From: Alphaproteobacteria bacterium
GTDB lineage: Bacteria; Pseudomonadota; Alphaproteobacteria; Oceanibaculales; Oceanibaculaceae
Reading direction: 5' to 3'
Length of the DNA: 64,000 bases
Assembly: GCA_018823745.1 (NCBI GenBank)
Contig: JAHJHR010000011.1
Span: 293,802 to 357,801 of the forward strand
Shown: in pieces, positions 39,191 to 51,726 of the stretch
Layout of the letters: every line of letters starts with the position of its first letter
Numbering within the stretch: position 1 is the first letter of the stretch
Notes under the pieces: generated by a model
What the model was told of the DNA's origin: nothing
The model's database searches: none
Seen by the model: only the letters and a program-made list of their open reading frames with translations
Program-made: the position numbers and the translations under genes

Positions 39191-40245
39191 TGCACACTCT
39201 CCAGGTGGAGCTTGACGGCACGGGCGATAGCACTTGCGAGCGTCACCGGCACCGCGTTCCCGATCATGCGCCCCACGCGCTTGAAGTGCACCTGCTCACC
39301 CGGCGCTACGAACTGATAATCTCGCGGGAAGCCCTGCAACAGTGCACCCTCTCGAAGGGTCAGCGCACGGTCCTGCTCGGGGTGGCCGAAACGGCCGTTG
39401 CCGAAGCCGTAAAACTGGGTGGTGATCGTGGGGGACGGGGCCGTCCAGCTCATTCGCCCGTACACTGACGAATACCCCTTTCCTGTCGAGACCTTGTGGC
39501 AGTCGGCGACTAGGTCCTGATCCCAATCGCGCCAAGTGCCGCCAGGCTTTGCGGAGGCTATGCGACGAGCGTTCGTTTCCGAAAGGCGGCTGGCTCTATG
39601 GAGCGGATCGCGCTCATCAATTTCGCCGTGCGCCAAGGAAGGAAGCGCCCCGATTTCGTCTCGTACAGTGCGATAGCTGGCCGCAGCATGGGTCGGCTTG
39701 GGCATTGCGATCGGCCCCAGTCGTGAGGCAAGCAGCACCAACCTGGAACGCGTCTGGGCCAAGCCGAAGTCTGGACCGTATAGTATATCCCATGCAACCG
39801 TATATTCGGTTGCTTCGAGCTTCGCTATAAAGTCGTTGAACACCGCGCCGCCTCGGAAGGCAAGCAAACGTGGCACGTTCTCCATGGACACCACATCCGG
39901 CTCTGTTTTCTCTATTATGTCGCCGAAAGCGTGGAGCAGCTTCCAATTCGGGTCTTCATTTTTCTGGTTATAGGTCGAAAACGGCTGACACGGCGCACAA
40001 CCCACAAGGACTCGCTTGGTGCGAGGGATGAACAGATCGTCAACCTCTTTGGCAGTTAACTTTTCGACGTCTTTCCGTAGGAACGGCGCATCGTTGTTCG
40101 CCTCGTAGGGAAACCGACAAGCTTCATCAATGTCTATGCCTGCTGCAACTTTGAACGCTTCCTGCTTGAAGCCATGCGATAGGCCGCCCGCTCCGCAGAA
40201 CAGATCTACTACGGACGCGGCTATAGAATTTTCGGCGACACTCAT
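39187..40245 (-). CDS. DNA (cytosine-5) methyltransferase
   Basis: 352 aa with all the main m5C motifs: I VVDLFCGAGGLSHGF, IV GCAPCQPFS with catalytic C86, VI MENVP with E122, VIII QTRSRLVLLA, and X RMIGNAVPVTLA. The target recognition region is about 195-285, so the site specificity is unknown. It overlaps the small upstream gene by one base and the GHKL-nuclease gene by four, forming a three-gene unit. Expected role: self-marking in a restriction cassette. Confidence 0.95.
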   Translation of the reverse strand: MSVAENSIAASVVDLFCGAGGLSHGFKQEAFKVAAGIDIDEACRFPYEANNDAPFLRKDVEKLTAKEVDDLFIPRTKRVLVGCAPCQPFSTYNQKNEDPNWKLLHAFGDIIEKTEPDVVSMENVPRLLAFRGGAVFNDFIAKLEATEYTVAWDILYGPDFGLAQTRSRLVLLASRLGPIAMPKPTHAAASYRTVRDEIGALPSLAHGEIDERDPLHRASRLSETNARRIASAKPGGTWRDWDQDLVADCHKVSTGKGYSSVYGRMSWTAPSPTITTQFYGFGNGRFGHPEQDRALTLREGALLQGFPRDYQFVAPGEQVHFKRVGRMIGNAVPVTLASAIARAVKLHLESVQ

Positions 40246-40430
40246 CAGCCTGCCGCCTTTCGCCTGTCCATGAAATTGCCATCTTCGATAGCAATTTCCC
40301 GCTGTTTCAATGCTTTCAATATAAACGTTCGAACGGTCTCATCCTGCTCCAGCATCGAGCGATGGTTAGCCCTTTTATGCTCCGCCGACACCTTGGTCTG
40401 AACCGTGTTATTGTCCGGCGCTGTCGCCAT
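40245..40430 (-). CDS. Small basic protein heading the methyltransferase operon
   Basis: 61 aa from the ATG at 40430, which has a G-run ribosome site. The sequence (TVQTKVSAEHKRANHRS ... TVRTFILKALKQREIAIEDG) has the size and charge of a ribbon-helix-helix-like DNA-binding protein, but I do not recognise the family. The stop overlaps the methyltransferase ATG by one base. By position it could be a controller protein. An ORF start at 40514 is possible. Confidence 0.5.
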   Translation of the reverse strand: MATAPDNNTVQTKVSAEHKRANHRSMLEQDETVRTFILKALKQREIAIEDGNFMDRRKAAG

Positions 40431-40587
40431 ACGCCGCCCCCCGCGTCTGCGAATTACATCATTGCGTCCACCTGGCAGCAAGTCAATCGAATCAATACTT
40501 TGGATCGCCATCACTCTCTATACCCCGAAAGTGAAAATCTTCTCTGTCTGTATATCGCAGTTGATTCGCTAACTTATTTCTACACCC

Positions 40588-42135
40588 TCACTCCCACTCA
40601 ATCGTCCCCGGCGGCTTCGAGGTGACGTCGTAGGTCACGCGGTTCACGCCCTTCACCTCGTTGATGATGCGGGTGGCGACGCGGGACAGGAATTCCATGT
40701 CGAAATGGTAGAAATCGGCGGTCATGCCGTCGACCGAGGTGACGGCGCGGAGTGCGCAGACGAATTCATAGGTGCGGCCGTCGCCCATCACGCCGACGGT
40801 CTGCACCGGCAGCAGCACGGCGAAGGCCTGCCAGATCGTGTCGTACAGCCCGGCATTGCGGATCTCGTCGAGATAGACGGCATCGGCCTGGCGCAGAATG
40901 TCCAGCTTCTCGCGGGTGATGCCGCCGGGGCAGCGGATGGCGAGGCCCGGCCCCGGGAAGGGGTGGCGGCCGACGAAGCGGTCGGGCAGGCCCAGTTCCC
41001 GGCCCAGCGCGCGCACCTCGTCCTTGAACAGCTCGCGCAGCGGCTCGACCAGCTTCATGTTCATGCGCGCGGGCAGGCCGCCGACATTGTGGTGCGACTT
41101 GATGGTGACGCTGGGCCCGCCGGTGAAGGAGACGCTTTCGATCACATCCGGGTAGAGCGTGCCCTGGGCCAGGAAATCGGCGCCGCCGACCTTCTTCGCC
41201 TCGGCCTCGAAGACATCGATGAACAGCTTGCCGATGGTCTTGCGCTTCACCTCCGGGTCGGACACGCCTTCCAGGGCGCCGATGAAGGTGTCGCTGGCAT
41301 CCACATGCACCAGCGGGATGTTGTAATGGTCGCGGAACATGGTCACGACCTCTTCCGCCTCGTTCAGGCGCATCAGGCCGTGATCGACGAACACGCAGGT
41401 CAGCTGGTCGCCGATGGCCTCATGGATCAGCAGGGCCGCGACCGAGGAATCAACGCCGCCGGACAGGCCGCAGATCACCCGGCCGGAGCCAACCTGCTTG
41501 CGGATCTGCTCGACCGCCTGCTGGCGGAAGGCGGCCATGGTCCAGTCGCCCTTGCAGCCGGCGACCTTGTTCACGAAATTGGCGATCAGCTTGGCGCCAT
41601 CCGGGGTGTGGACCACCTCCGGGTGGAACATAAGGCCGAAATAGCGCCGCGCCTCATCCTCGATGATGGCGAAGGGGGCGTTGGGCGACACGCCCTTGAC
41701 CTGGAAGCCCGGCGGCAGCTGCGTGATGCGGTCGCCATGGCTCATCCAGACAGTATGCTTCTCGGTCGGGCTCCAGACGCCATCGAACAGCGCCGATTCC
41801 TGCTTCACATCAACCAGCGCCCGGCCGAATTCGCGGTGATGGCCGCTTTCCACCGTGCCGCCCAGCTGAGCCGCCATGGTCATCTGGCCATAGCAGATGC
41901 CGAGCAGCGGCACGCCCATGTCGAAGACCAGCTGCGGCGCGCGCGGGCTGTCGGCCTCCGCCGGGGAGGCCGGGCCGCCGGACAGGATGATCGCCTTGGG
42001 CGCGAAGTCGGCGATGCGGGCGGGATCGACATTGAACGGGAAGATTTCGCAATACACCCCGGATTCGCGGACCCTTCGCGCGATCAGCTGGGTCACCTGG
42101 CTGCCGAAATCGAGGATCAGGATACGATCAGTCAT
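40588..42135 (-). CDS. guaA: GMP synthase (glutamine-hydrolysing)
   Basis: Converts XMP to GMP using ATP and glutamine, the last step of de novo GMP synthesis; 515 aa. The class I glutaminase domain has C81 ([11 protein letters not shown]) with the His/Glu pair in MFHPEVVHT. The ATP pyrophosphatase domain has the PP-loop [12 protein letters not shown]. The dimerisation domain ends [16 protein letters not shown], the standard C-terminus. It follows the GNAT gene by 14 bases in the guaB-GNAT-guaA order. Confidence 0.99.
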   Translation of the reverse strand: MTDRILILDFGSQVTQLIARRVRESGVYCEIFPFNVDPARIADFAPKAIILSGGPASPAEADSPRAPQLVFDMGVPLLGICYGQMTMAAQLGGTVESGHHREFGRALVDVKQESALFDGVWSPTEKHTVWMSHGDRITQLPPGFQVKGVSPNAPFAIIEDEARRYFGLMFHPEVVHTPDGAKLIANFVNKVAGCKGDWTMAAFRQQAVEQIRKQVGSGRVICGLSGGVDSSVAALLIHEAIGDQLTCVFVDHGLMRLNEAEEVVTMFRDHYNIPLVHVDASDTFIGALEGVSDPEVKRKTIGKLFIDVFEAEAKKVGGADFLAQGTLYPDVIESVSFTGGPSVTIKSHHNVGGLPARMNMKLVEPLRELFKDEVRALGRELGLPDRFVGRHPFPGPGLAIRCPGGITREKLDILRQADAVYLDEIRNAGLYDTIWQAFAVLLPVQTVGVMGDGRTYEFVCALRAVTSVDGMTADFYHFDMEFLSRVATRIINEVKGVNRVTYDVTSKPPGTIEWE

Positions 42136-42149
42136 GGGAAGGCTCGCTG

Positions 42150-44422
<2,273 letters not shown>

Positions 44423-44427
44423 TCAGC

Positions 44428-45237
44428 TTATTCCGGCGCTGGGCCAGCCCCCCGGAAGCCGGAGGCGACGACATAGAGTTCCGCCGAATCGGCCCGGCTG
44501 GCCGGCGGCTTGGCGTGCTTCACGCTGGTGAAATGATGCTTCATGCGGTTCAGCAATTCGCCTTCCGTGCCGCCCTGGAACACCTTGCATACGAAGGTCC
44601 CGCCGGGGGCCAGCACCTCCTCGGCGAAATGCAGCGCCATCTCGCACATGGCGATGATGCGCAGATGGTCGGTCTTGGTGTGGCCGGTGGTCGGCGGCGC
44701 CATGTCGGACAGGACCAGATCGGCCGGCCCGCCCAGGGCGGCCTTCAGCCGCTCCGGCGCCTCATCGGCCAGGAAATCCTGCAGCAGCACCTCGACGCCG
44801 GAAATCTCGTCCATGGGCAGGATGTCGAGGGCAACGATCTTCGCCCCCGGCACGCGATCCGCCGCCACCTGGCTCCAGCCGCCCGGTGCGGCGCCCAGAT
44901 CGACGATGCGCTTGGCATCCCGGAAGAAATCGAATTTCTCGTCCAGCTGGATAATCTTGAAGGCGGCGCGCGAGCGATAGCCCTGGCGCCGCGCCTCGGT
45001 CACATAGGGGTCGTTCAGCTGGCGCTGCAGCCACAGCGTCGAGGAATGCGTGCGCTTGCGCGCCGTCTTCACCCGCACGGCGACCTGGCGCGCGCCCTTG
45101 GAGGCGCCGCCCGGCGTGCTGCCCGTGGGCGAACTGCCCCCGGCGCGGCTGCCGGCGGCACGGTTGCCCACCGGCCGGCTGCTGACAGGGCGATTGCCGC
45201 CCCCGCCCCGCCCTGACGATCCTCGTCCGCGGCTCAT
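44428..45237 (-). CDS. rlmE: 23S rRNA (uridine-2'-O-) methyltransferase RlmE (FtsJ/RrmJ)
   Basis: SAM-dependent enzyme making Um2552 in the 23S A-loop; 269 aa. The Rossmann core has VDLGAAPGGWSQVAADRV (SAM site), LVLSDMAPPTTGH and FVCKVFQGG (catalytic Asp and Lys), with the first catalytic Lys in RSRAAFKIIQLDEKF. The N-terminal ~48 residues are a Gly/Arg/Ser/Pro-rich low-complexity tail, common in alphaproteobacterial RlmE but absent in E. coli. The ATG at 45237 follows GGGAG. It lies 22 bases after the Ppx/GppA gene. Confidence 0.95.
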   Translation of the reverse strand: MSRGRGSSGRGGGGNRPVSSRPVGNRAAGSRAGGSSPTGSTPGGASKGARQVAVRVKTARKRTHSSTLWLQRQLNDPYVTEARRQGYRSRAAFKIIQLDEKFDFFRDAKRIVDLGAAPGGWSQVAADRVPGAKIVALDILPMDEISGVEVLLQDFLADEAPERLKAALGGPADLVLSDMAPPTTGHTKTDHLRIIAMCEMALHFAEEVLAPGGTFVCKVFQGGTEGELLNRMKHHFTSVKHAKPPASRADSAELYVVASGFRGAGPAPE

Positions 45238-45259
45238 ACTGTTCTCCCGTAAACCACTA

Positions 45260-46366
45260 TTATTGCAGGGCGATGCGGTGATAGCCATGCGCCGGACGGC
45301 GGCGCGTCGCCTCATGCTGGGCCAGAAGCCCGAACAGGATGCCCTCGCGCACCCCACGGTCGCCGACACGCAGCCGGCCCACCGGCCAGCGCCGGCAGAT
45401 CGCATCCAGAATAGCGCAACCGGCCAGCACCAGATCGGCACGATCCTGGCCGATACAAGGCTGCGCCGCCCGGCCGGCATAATCCAGATCGACCAGACGG
45501 CGGGTCATGGCGTTCACCTGGTCGAAGCCCAGGAAGGTGCCATCGACCTTGGAACGGTCATAGCGCGGCAGCCCCAGATGCATCCCGGCCAGCGTTGTCA
45601 CTGTGCCGGACGTGCCAAGCATCTGCACCTCGCCGGCCTGGATGCGCTTGCCGATCGAGCAGATCGCCTCGAATTTCTCCAGATGCGGCGAGACCTCGGC
45701 CACCATCGCCTCATAGATCGCCGGCCCGACATGCTTGCCGCCGAACTGCTCGGCCAGGGTGACGACGCCGAGCGGGATCGAGATGATCTTGCGCAGATCG
45801 TAATCGCGCTCGCCTTCCAGCCGGAAGAAGGACACCTCGGTCGAGCCGCCGCCAATATCGAAGACCAGCCCATAGGGCGTGCGCCGGTCGAGCAGCGGCA
45901 CGCAGCCGGCCACCGCCAGCGAGGCCTCCTCCTCGGTCGAGATGATCTCGATGTCGAGATCAGTCTGTTCCTTCACCCGCTCCAGAAAGGGCGCGCAATT
46001 ACTCGCCCGGCGGCAGGCCTCCGTCGCCACGATGCGCGCCAGGGTGACATCGCGCCGGCGCATCTTGTCGGCGCAGATGCGCAGCGCCTCGACCGTGCGG
46101 CTCATCGCGGCATCGGAAAGCTGGCCGGTATGGCAGATGCCCTCGCCCAGACGGACAATGCGCGAGAAGGCGTCGATTACCCGGAAGCCCTCGCAGCCCT
46201 GGCCGCGCCGGGCCGGCTTGGCGATCAGCAGGCGGCAATTATTGGTGCCCAGATCAAGCGCCGCCAGAACCGGTGCCGCACCGCGCAGGACCGGCGCCGA
46301 CGCAGAGAGGCCCTCGGCCCCCGCCTCCGTCGTCCGTACATCCCCTTGCGGCTTGGTGATGGTCAT
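45260..46366 (-). CDS. Ppx/GppA-family phosphatase
   Basis: 368-aa ASKHA-fold enzyme degrading polyphosphate or pppGpp. Phosphate loops: LDLGTNNCRLLI (PHOSPHATE-1) and FDIGGGSTEVSFF (PHOSPHATE-2), with TEACRRASN and STEEEASLAV between. It lacks the C-terminal HD domain of the longer E. coli proteins, so it is the short form. Exopolyphosphatase versus GppA activity cannot be separated by eye. With ppk2 at 12684 it is the second polyphosphate-related gene here. Confidence 0.93.
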   Translation of the reverse strand: MTITKPQGDVRTTEAGAEGLSASAPVLRGAAPVLAALDLGTNNCRLLIAKPARRGQGCEGFRVIDAFSRIVRLGEGICHTGQLSDAAMSRTVEALRICADKMRRRDVTLARIVATEACRRASNCAPFLERVKEQTDLDIEIISTEEEASLAVAGCVPLLDRRTPYGLVFDIGGGSTEVSFFRLEGERDYDLRKIISIPLGVVTLAEQFGGKHVGPAIYEAMVAEVSPHLEKFEAICSIGKRIQAGEVQMLGTSGTVTTLAGMHLGLPRYDRSKVDGTFLGFDQVNAMTRRLVDLDYAGRAAQPCIGQDRADLVLAGCAILDAICRRWPVGRLRVGDRGVREGILFGLLAQHEATRRRPAHGYHRIALQ

Positions 46367-46708
46367 GACACTCCCGAATCCGTGACTCCCGTATCGGCCA
46401 CAACAGCGCAGGCCAATATTAGGGATTTTAAACTAAATTAAAAATATCCGCTGTATTTTCCAACAGGCGGGAATTTACACGCCCCATCGTACACAGTGCC
46501 CCCCGCCAGCGTCCAGACCCGTGGGCAGGCAAGCGGCAATACGGGACCATAGGCCGCAGACACGGCACCCATCGGCTCTCACATACAGGCGCAAAACCGG
46601 AATTGAAGGGCTTAACAAGCCCGAATTCTTGTGATAGACAACCGCCCTCTTGTCGGGCAGGGGTCTGCCGCAGCATCCTTACGGGGTGTTGGCCACCTGC
46701 CCCCCGGT
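46367..46708. other. Spacer between the Ppx gene and tRNA-Gln
   Basis: About 340 bases. The first part near the Ppx start is AT-rich (tttaaactaaattaaaa). A possible tRNA promoter is TTAACA, 17 bases, TAGACA near 46612-46640, but the -10 match is poor. No gene is supported. Confidence 0.4.
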
Positions 46709-46782
46709 TGGGGGATCGTCTAGCGGTAGGACTACGGACTCTGACTCCGTCAACCCTGGTTCGAATCCAGGTCCCCCAGCCA
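46709..46782 (+). tRNA. tRNA-Gln (anticodon CUG)
   Basis: Full cloverleaf by eye: acceptor TGGGGGA (46709-46715) with TCCCCCA (46772-46778), discriminator G79, encoded CCA (46780-46782). D arm tctagcggtagga; anticodon stem CGGA/TCCG around loop CTCTGAC with anticodon CTG; T arm CCTGG/CCAGG with TTCGAAT. The gene is intact. It lies 82 bases before an integrase gene reading the same way, so its 3' end is the likely attachment site of the island that follows. Confidence 0.97.
46760..46782 (+). other. Predicted left attachment site (attL) of the genomic island
   Basis: The T-arm and acceptor end of tRNA-Gln are the usual crossover core for tyrosine integrases encoded just downstream. No second copy occurs in the window, so the other end must lie beyond 64000. 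The exact core cannot be set without that copy. Confidence 0.55.
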
Positions 46783-46864
46783 TTTTCCTCTAATCATCTG
46801 AAAATGTTACGATTTTCAGTCCGATACGGGCCTTGATGCTGCTGTAGCACAAAGGTGTATCACA

Positions 46865-48772
46865 ATGAGGAAAATCCAGCATCTGCACCGGCGTGGCGCA
46901 GCCTATTGGTGGCGTCGCCGGATGCCCGCCGATCCGGCGCGGCGTTTTCCTGATTTCATTGTACAATTAAGCCTGCGCACCAAGGATCGTCGGCAAGCCG
47001 TCCCCAGGGCGCGCTGGCTGACTTATATTACGGATGCGATGCTGATGGGCGTGGGAACAACATACCTGAAACCGAACGAGCTTCAGGCTCTGCTGCGCGA
47101 TTATCTGACCGCACGGCTCGTCTGGCTGGAAAACGAACTGACCGCCGATCCCACCGCAGAGGCAGTCCATGTCGAGCAACTGATCAGGGACATGAAGGAT
47201 GGTGTGCGCGATGCCCATCGCGCCTACCTGGCCGCTAGGGAGAACGAGTGGTCGGCCGAACAGGCAACTGAACTTCTGGGGCTGAGCGGCTACAAGCCGC
47301 CATACAGTGCCTATGTCATGAAGCAGGTCCAGAAACTGATTCATCAGGGCGAACGGGAAGCCTTCAGGACCATGGTGGCACGGCTGGAGGGCGCGCCCGG
47401 GGCAGAACCGGAACTGTCTGAGACGATCCTGCCGACCCAGGCGTTGCTCGAGCAGGGTCTTGTGGATTTCGGCGCAAGGCCGGCAGGCCCGCGCCGCTCG
47501 AATCGAGAGGCTGAGCAGCCCCATATCTCTCCGATTTCACAGTCTGGAGCCGCACGCGCCGCTGGCGTGACGTCGGTGACAAGTCAGCGAAAACGTCCGG
47601 CGACCGCAAAGCGGCAGGCCGCTAGTGCCAGCCGGAGCGTGATGGATATCTTCGAGGAATACGAAACCGAGCGCTCACGCTTCGGAAACTGGAGCGAGAA
47701 GACACGAATCCAGACTCGGCAGAGCCTGTCGCTGATGGCGGATTTCCTGGGCGACCTCCCCCCGCTGGACTACAGCCGGGCCGTGATGGTCGGGTTCAAG
47801 GCGAAGCTTCTGAAATTGCCGGCGGGCTACGGACAGGCGAAGGCCTATAAGGGACTGCGCGGTGATGCCCTTATCCAGAAGGGTCAGCAGCTAGGCGACA
47901 TTCCGGTCAGCGGAAAGACTCTGAACAGGCACCTTTCCGCTCTCTCGGCATTCTGGGACTGGCTCGTATCACACGATTATGCGGCGGAGAATCCGTTGAA
48001 GGGTCTTGGCGGAAAGAAACCGCCGGCACGGCGCGCCCGACTGAAGGCGAGGCGGGCAATCAGTGAAGGTGAAATCCGCACCCTTCTCACCTCGCCCGTC
48101 TATGCAGGCTGCCGGTCGGCTGGCCGGCGCACGCAGCCCGGCAGCGTGATCATCAAGGACGAACTTTTCTGGCTGCCACTGTTTGAGTTGTTAAATGGTC
48201 TGCGATTGAGCGAGATCGCCCAGGCCAGGACAGAAGACCTCATTTTCCTCGCCGATCACAATCACTGGTTCCTGCGAATCGAGGAAGGCGAAGGCCGGTC
48301 CGTCAAGACCGAGACCTCGCGCCGGCCTGTACCAGTTCACCCGGAAATCCTGCGGCGCGGATTCATCGATTTCGTTGAAGAGAAGCGCAAAGCCAGCACG
48401 GATGGACGGCTTTTCCCGAGGGGCTGGGGAAACAATGCGGCCTCACCGTCCGCCCCGGTCGGCAAGCTGATCAGCCGATACTTCGATGCCATCGGCATCG
48501 GCGCTTCGGGGGCAAAAAATCATGCGCTGCGACATAGTTTTGCAACGAAGCTCAAGGCACATGGCATCGATCCCCGTGTCCGATCACTACTCATGGGGCA
48601 TGAAGCAGTGGATGACTGGAACTGGGCGAATCGTGGCTCCGCAATGACGAAAACTTATGAGGAAGACACAGAAGAAGCCGTCTCGGGTGATTTGCGGTTG
48701 ATGATCGAGGCGATCAGGATGGTGGACTTTGAGAAGTTACTCAGCCAACCGGAAAAAAGTTCAGCTGCCTGA
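46865..48772 (+). CDS. Tyrosine site-specific integrase of the tRNA-Gln island
   Basis: 635 aa. The N-terminus (IQHLHRRGAAYWWRRRMP ... LSLRTKDRRQA) is the DUF6538-type arm-binding domain common in alphaproteobacterial island integrases. A SAM-like core-binding domain spans roughly 255-385 and the catalytic domain about 395-620. Catalytic residues: Arg in LLNGLRLSEIAQ, H-x-x-R in HALRHSFATKL, His in LLMGHEA, and the nucleophile Tyr in TKTYEED. A variable Arg/Ser/Ala linker lies at about 205-255. Directly downstream of its presumed target. Confidence 0.93.
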   Translation: MRKIQHLHRRGAAYWWRRRMPADPARRFPDFIVQLSLRTKDRRQAVPRARWLTYITDAMLMGVGTTYLKPNELQALLRDYLTARLVWLENELTADPTAEAVHVEQLIRDMKDGVRDAHRAYLAARENEWSAEQATELLGLSGYKPPYSAYVMKQVQKLIHQGEREAFRTMVARLEGAPGAEPELSETILPTQALLEQGLVDFGARPAGPRRSNREAEQPHISPISQSGAARAAGVTSVTSQRKRPATAKRQAASASRSVMDIFEEYETERSRFGNWSEKTRIQTRQSLSLMADFLGDLPPLDYSRAVMVGFKAKLLKLPAGYGQAKAYKGLRGDALIQKGQQLGDIPVSGKTLNRHLSALSAFWDWLVSHDYAAENPLKGLGGKKPPARRARLKARRAISEGEIRTLLTSPVYAGCRSAGRRTQPGSVIIKDELFWLPLFELLNGLRLSEIAQARTEDLIFLADHNHWFLRIEEGEGRSVKTETSRRPVPVHPEILRRGFIDFVEEKRKASTDGRLFPRGWGNNAASPSAPVGKLISRYFDAIGIGASGAKNHALRHSFATKLKAHGIDPRVRSLLMGHEAVDDWNWANRGSAMTKTYEEDTEEAVSGDLRLMIEAIRMVDFEKLLSQPEKSSAA

Positions 48773-48923
48773 GCATGCGTAATTTTTGAGGCATGAAGAC
48801 CATGACACGCTCAGTTTCCTGGCTGGACCTCCTCTCGGGTAGGGACAAGGTCCGCCTTTTGATGTGCTGGAAATAACTATCGAGCGCAGTAGAGTTTCGT
48901 AGAGCGGTCGCAAATGAGAAAAG

Positions 48924-50528
48924 CTATCTCTCCGGCCCGTCGCGACCCAGACTATGTTCACGCTGCGGCCTTTGGTGAGCGACGAGTTCATCTTGAGTTG
49001 CATACTGCAACGTCGCCCCACGATCTGACTGTCTTCGCATTTGATCCGCTAGCTCAGGTAATCCTGAAGCCTGGTCCCGTCCGACAAACACCTCCGTCTG
49101 GCCCCGTGCACGGGTCATGGCCACGTAGCTGGCGGCATCCCGCCAATGGTGGGTATGTAAAAGGTATGTCTGATCAAGGGTCTTGCCTTGTCCGCGATAG
49201 ATCGTGCCCGCGTAGCCAAGGTCGATATTCGTGAATTCTCGGGTGTCAAAGGTGATCATACGCCCCCTATCGGACCGAACCGTAACCCGATCGCCATCGA
49301 TGACCTCTACAGTTGCCAACGATCCAGCGTAAATGCCCTTCTGTTTCCACGTCCCCCGAAACGCAACCCGGTCGCCAGCGCCTACAGAAAGCGTTCCGCG
49401 CTCGGTTTCCAGAGTGATGCAATCCCGCACCCGACCGCGCGCGATTTCGATGGCCTGCATAGCGTCGTTGAGTTGCCGAACTTCGTCGTTCGTGTAGGCG
49501 AAGACAAAGCGCGTCCCTCGACCCGCCTCAGTATCGGCCTCCCAGCGCTCTAGGAGCGCCACACGAGCCGCTTCAAGATCATCGCGCCAATGGATCAGGC
49601 CGTGGGCGTCATAAGCCTCCAACCCCTCGCTGAATTGCCCTTCGGAAAAACCCCGGGACGCCTGCCGCGCCCACTCCTGATGTTGACGGCGAACAGAGGT
49701 TAAGGCGGCGCTGCCAACCCGCTCCCGAACTACGGAGAAGATGCCGCCGCGCTCGATGGAGGCCAGTTGGCGGTCATCACCGACAAGAACGAGTTTGGCG
49801 CCAGTATCAACGGCGAGTTGGGTGAGCGCATCGAGTCTCTGCGTGTCGAGCATTGCAGCCTCATCCACAACGATCAGTGATTTGGAAGCGACCTTTGCAT
49901 TCGCATGCTCCGGTGCATGATCGCGATACCAGAGAAGAGAATGCACGGTTGTTGCTCGCCCGAAACCGCTGTCGCGCAAATCTTGGGCCACGGCGTTTGT
50001 TGGCGCCAGTCCAATGACTTCATACCCATCCTTCTCAGCCACCTGTCGAATCGCAGATAGGGTATGGCTCTTGCCGGTCCCAGCACGGCCCTCCAGAATC
50101 TTCAAACACCCTGCATCCAATACATGGCGCATAGCATCAGTCTGTTCTTCATCGAGCGTCATGTTACGGGCAACGACACGGATAAACCGGATGCCGATTT
50201 CATGTTTACGAGAGGATTCCAAAGCGTCTGCACGCGCCACGATGGCTTTCTCCTGCGCGCGGATGGAACAAAGGGTCCAACCCACTTCCTCCTGCGTCAC
50301 AGAGTCATAGAGCCGAAGGGTATCGTCATGCGAAGCGATCGCTTCGACCAACGAGGCGGGAGTCGCAACGCCCTTGCTCAGAAAAGCCCGGTGAATTTCG
50401 CCTTCGGTCACGAACGACTGGGTGAGCAACAGGTCAGAAAACACCTCAATCGGGTCCAGCTCTGCGACCTTTTCAAGGATCAAATCCTGTGACGGATTGG
50501 CCTCTGCTCGAATAAGCTTCGCCTTCAT
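48924..50528 (-). pseudogene. TraA-type conjugative relaxase, helicase part only (N-terminus missing)
   Basis: About 534 aa resembling the C-terminal two thirds of Ti-type TraA relaxase-helicases. RecD-like motifs: Walker A GRAGTGKSHTLSAIR, VVDEAAMLD, VGDDRQLASIE, YRGQGKTLDQ and YVAMTRARG. The nicking MobA/MobL domain that should come first is absent. Homology stops at AKLIRA (near 50522), where an oppositely oriented coupling-protein fragment begins, so the gene was truncated by a rearrangement. The ORF start at 50609 uses antisense sequence of that neighbour. A helicase-like product could still be made from ATG 50528. Confidence 0.75.
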
Positions 50529-51726
50529 CGGCGGGCAGGGAAGCGGGAAGACCACAGCCCTGAAATTCATGCTGCGCCAGTTGATCGGCCGAAAGAAAAC
50601 GAAGATCATCCTGTTGGATCAAAAAGGCGACCTCACTGCGACATGGCCGGCGTCAGACGTTATCCTTTTCGCTCCCCATGACCGCCGCTCGCGCGCATGG
50701 GACATTGGAGCCGATGTGGCCGGCGAGATTGCAGCACAGGAATTTGCCGCAACGCTTATCCCAGCAGAAGGGGCGGAAACGGTCTGGCCACAAGGGGCTC
50801 GCCAGATCATTGAGGCCGTTGTAATCGCACTACAGCGCCAGCACGGCACGAACTGGGGATTTGCAGAGCTGCTGAATGCACTCCAGTCTCGCCCGGACCG
50901 TCTGCGGTCAATCGTTGCAAAGGTGCGCCCCGATGTACTTGCCTTTCTGAGTGTCGACGAAAAGGGGCAGTTTACACGCACTGCAATCGGCTACATCACC
51001 AACCTGCAAGCCGCCGCGATCCCGCTCCTGCGCCCGCTGGCACTCTCTTGGGGTACCGTCCCGAAATCGGCGCGCGTCTCACTGCGGTCTTGGCTCCATG
51101 GCAAGGGTCCAGCCGCCCAAACACTGATTCTGCAGAACAACACCGACTTTCCAACCATCAGCGCGGCCTGGATGCGGCAGGTTATCCAACGCCTCGTTCG
51201 GATCAGTGGCAGCTCGTCTTTCCCTGATGACCCGAACCGACGCATCTGGTTCATCCTAGACGAATTTCCGCAACTCGGTCACATGCCAGACCTTCTGCGC
51301 GTGCCGGAAACCCATAGATCGAAAGGGGCAACGCTGGTTCTGACCGCACAATCAATCAGCCAAGTCTACTCAATCTACGGGCGCGAGGATGGCGATACAC
51401 TCATCAATCTAATGCAGACCAAGATCATTCTGAAGCCCGGCCAGGGAAGCGATCTCGTCTCTCGCCTCAATGAATGGCTCGGGACGTTCCGCTGGCGCGA
51501 TCCCATGGAAAACGGTGTGACAGAAACCGGCCTTCGGGTGCCAATCAAAGAGCACGAGAGTAATCTACTCGAGCCTGTCTACCTGAACACTCTCGGTTCA
51601 AAGCCGGATGGTGTAAGCGGCTTGCTTCTAGGATTGGGGCCTGACGTCTTTCGAATTGAGTGGCCATATCAAGATTGGCCGGCTCAGAGGCCCGGCGTTT
51701 GCCTCGCTCCTTGGGCGAAAACATAG
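50524..51726 (+). pseudogene. Type IV coupling protein (TraD/TrwB-like), N-terminus missing
   Basis: About 400 aa of the ATPase of a conjugative coupling protein. Homology begins abruptly at its Walker A motif (FIGGQGSGKTTALKF) and includes ILLDQKGD, NTDFPTISAAW, Walker B IWFILDEFPQLGHM and VLTAQSISQVYSIYG. The N-terminal membrane helices that anchor such proteins are absent. The frame is open upstream to 50422, but those residues are antisense to the relaxase remnant. Together with that remnant it marks a decayed conjugative element. Confidence 0.75.

Noticed and set aside
50529-50609. N-terminal 27 residues of the relaxase-helicase ORF
   Set aside because: This stretch is antisense to the coupling-protein Walker A region and is not homologous to relaxases.
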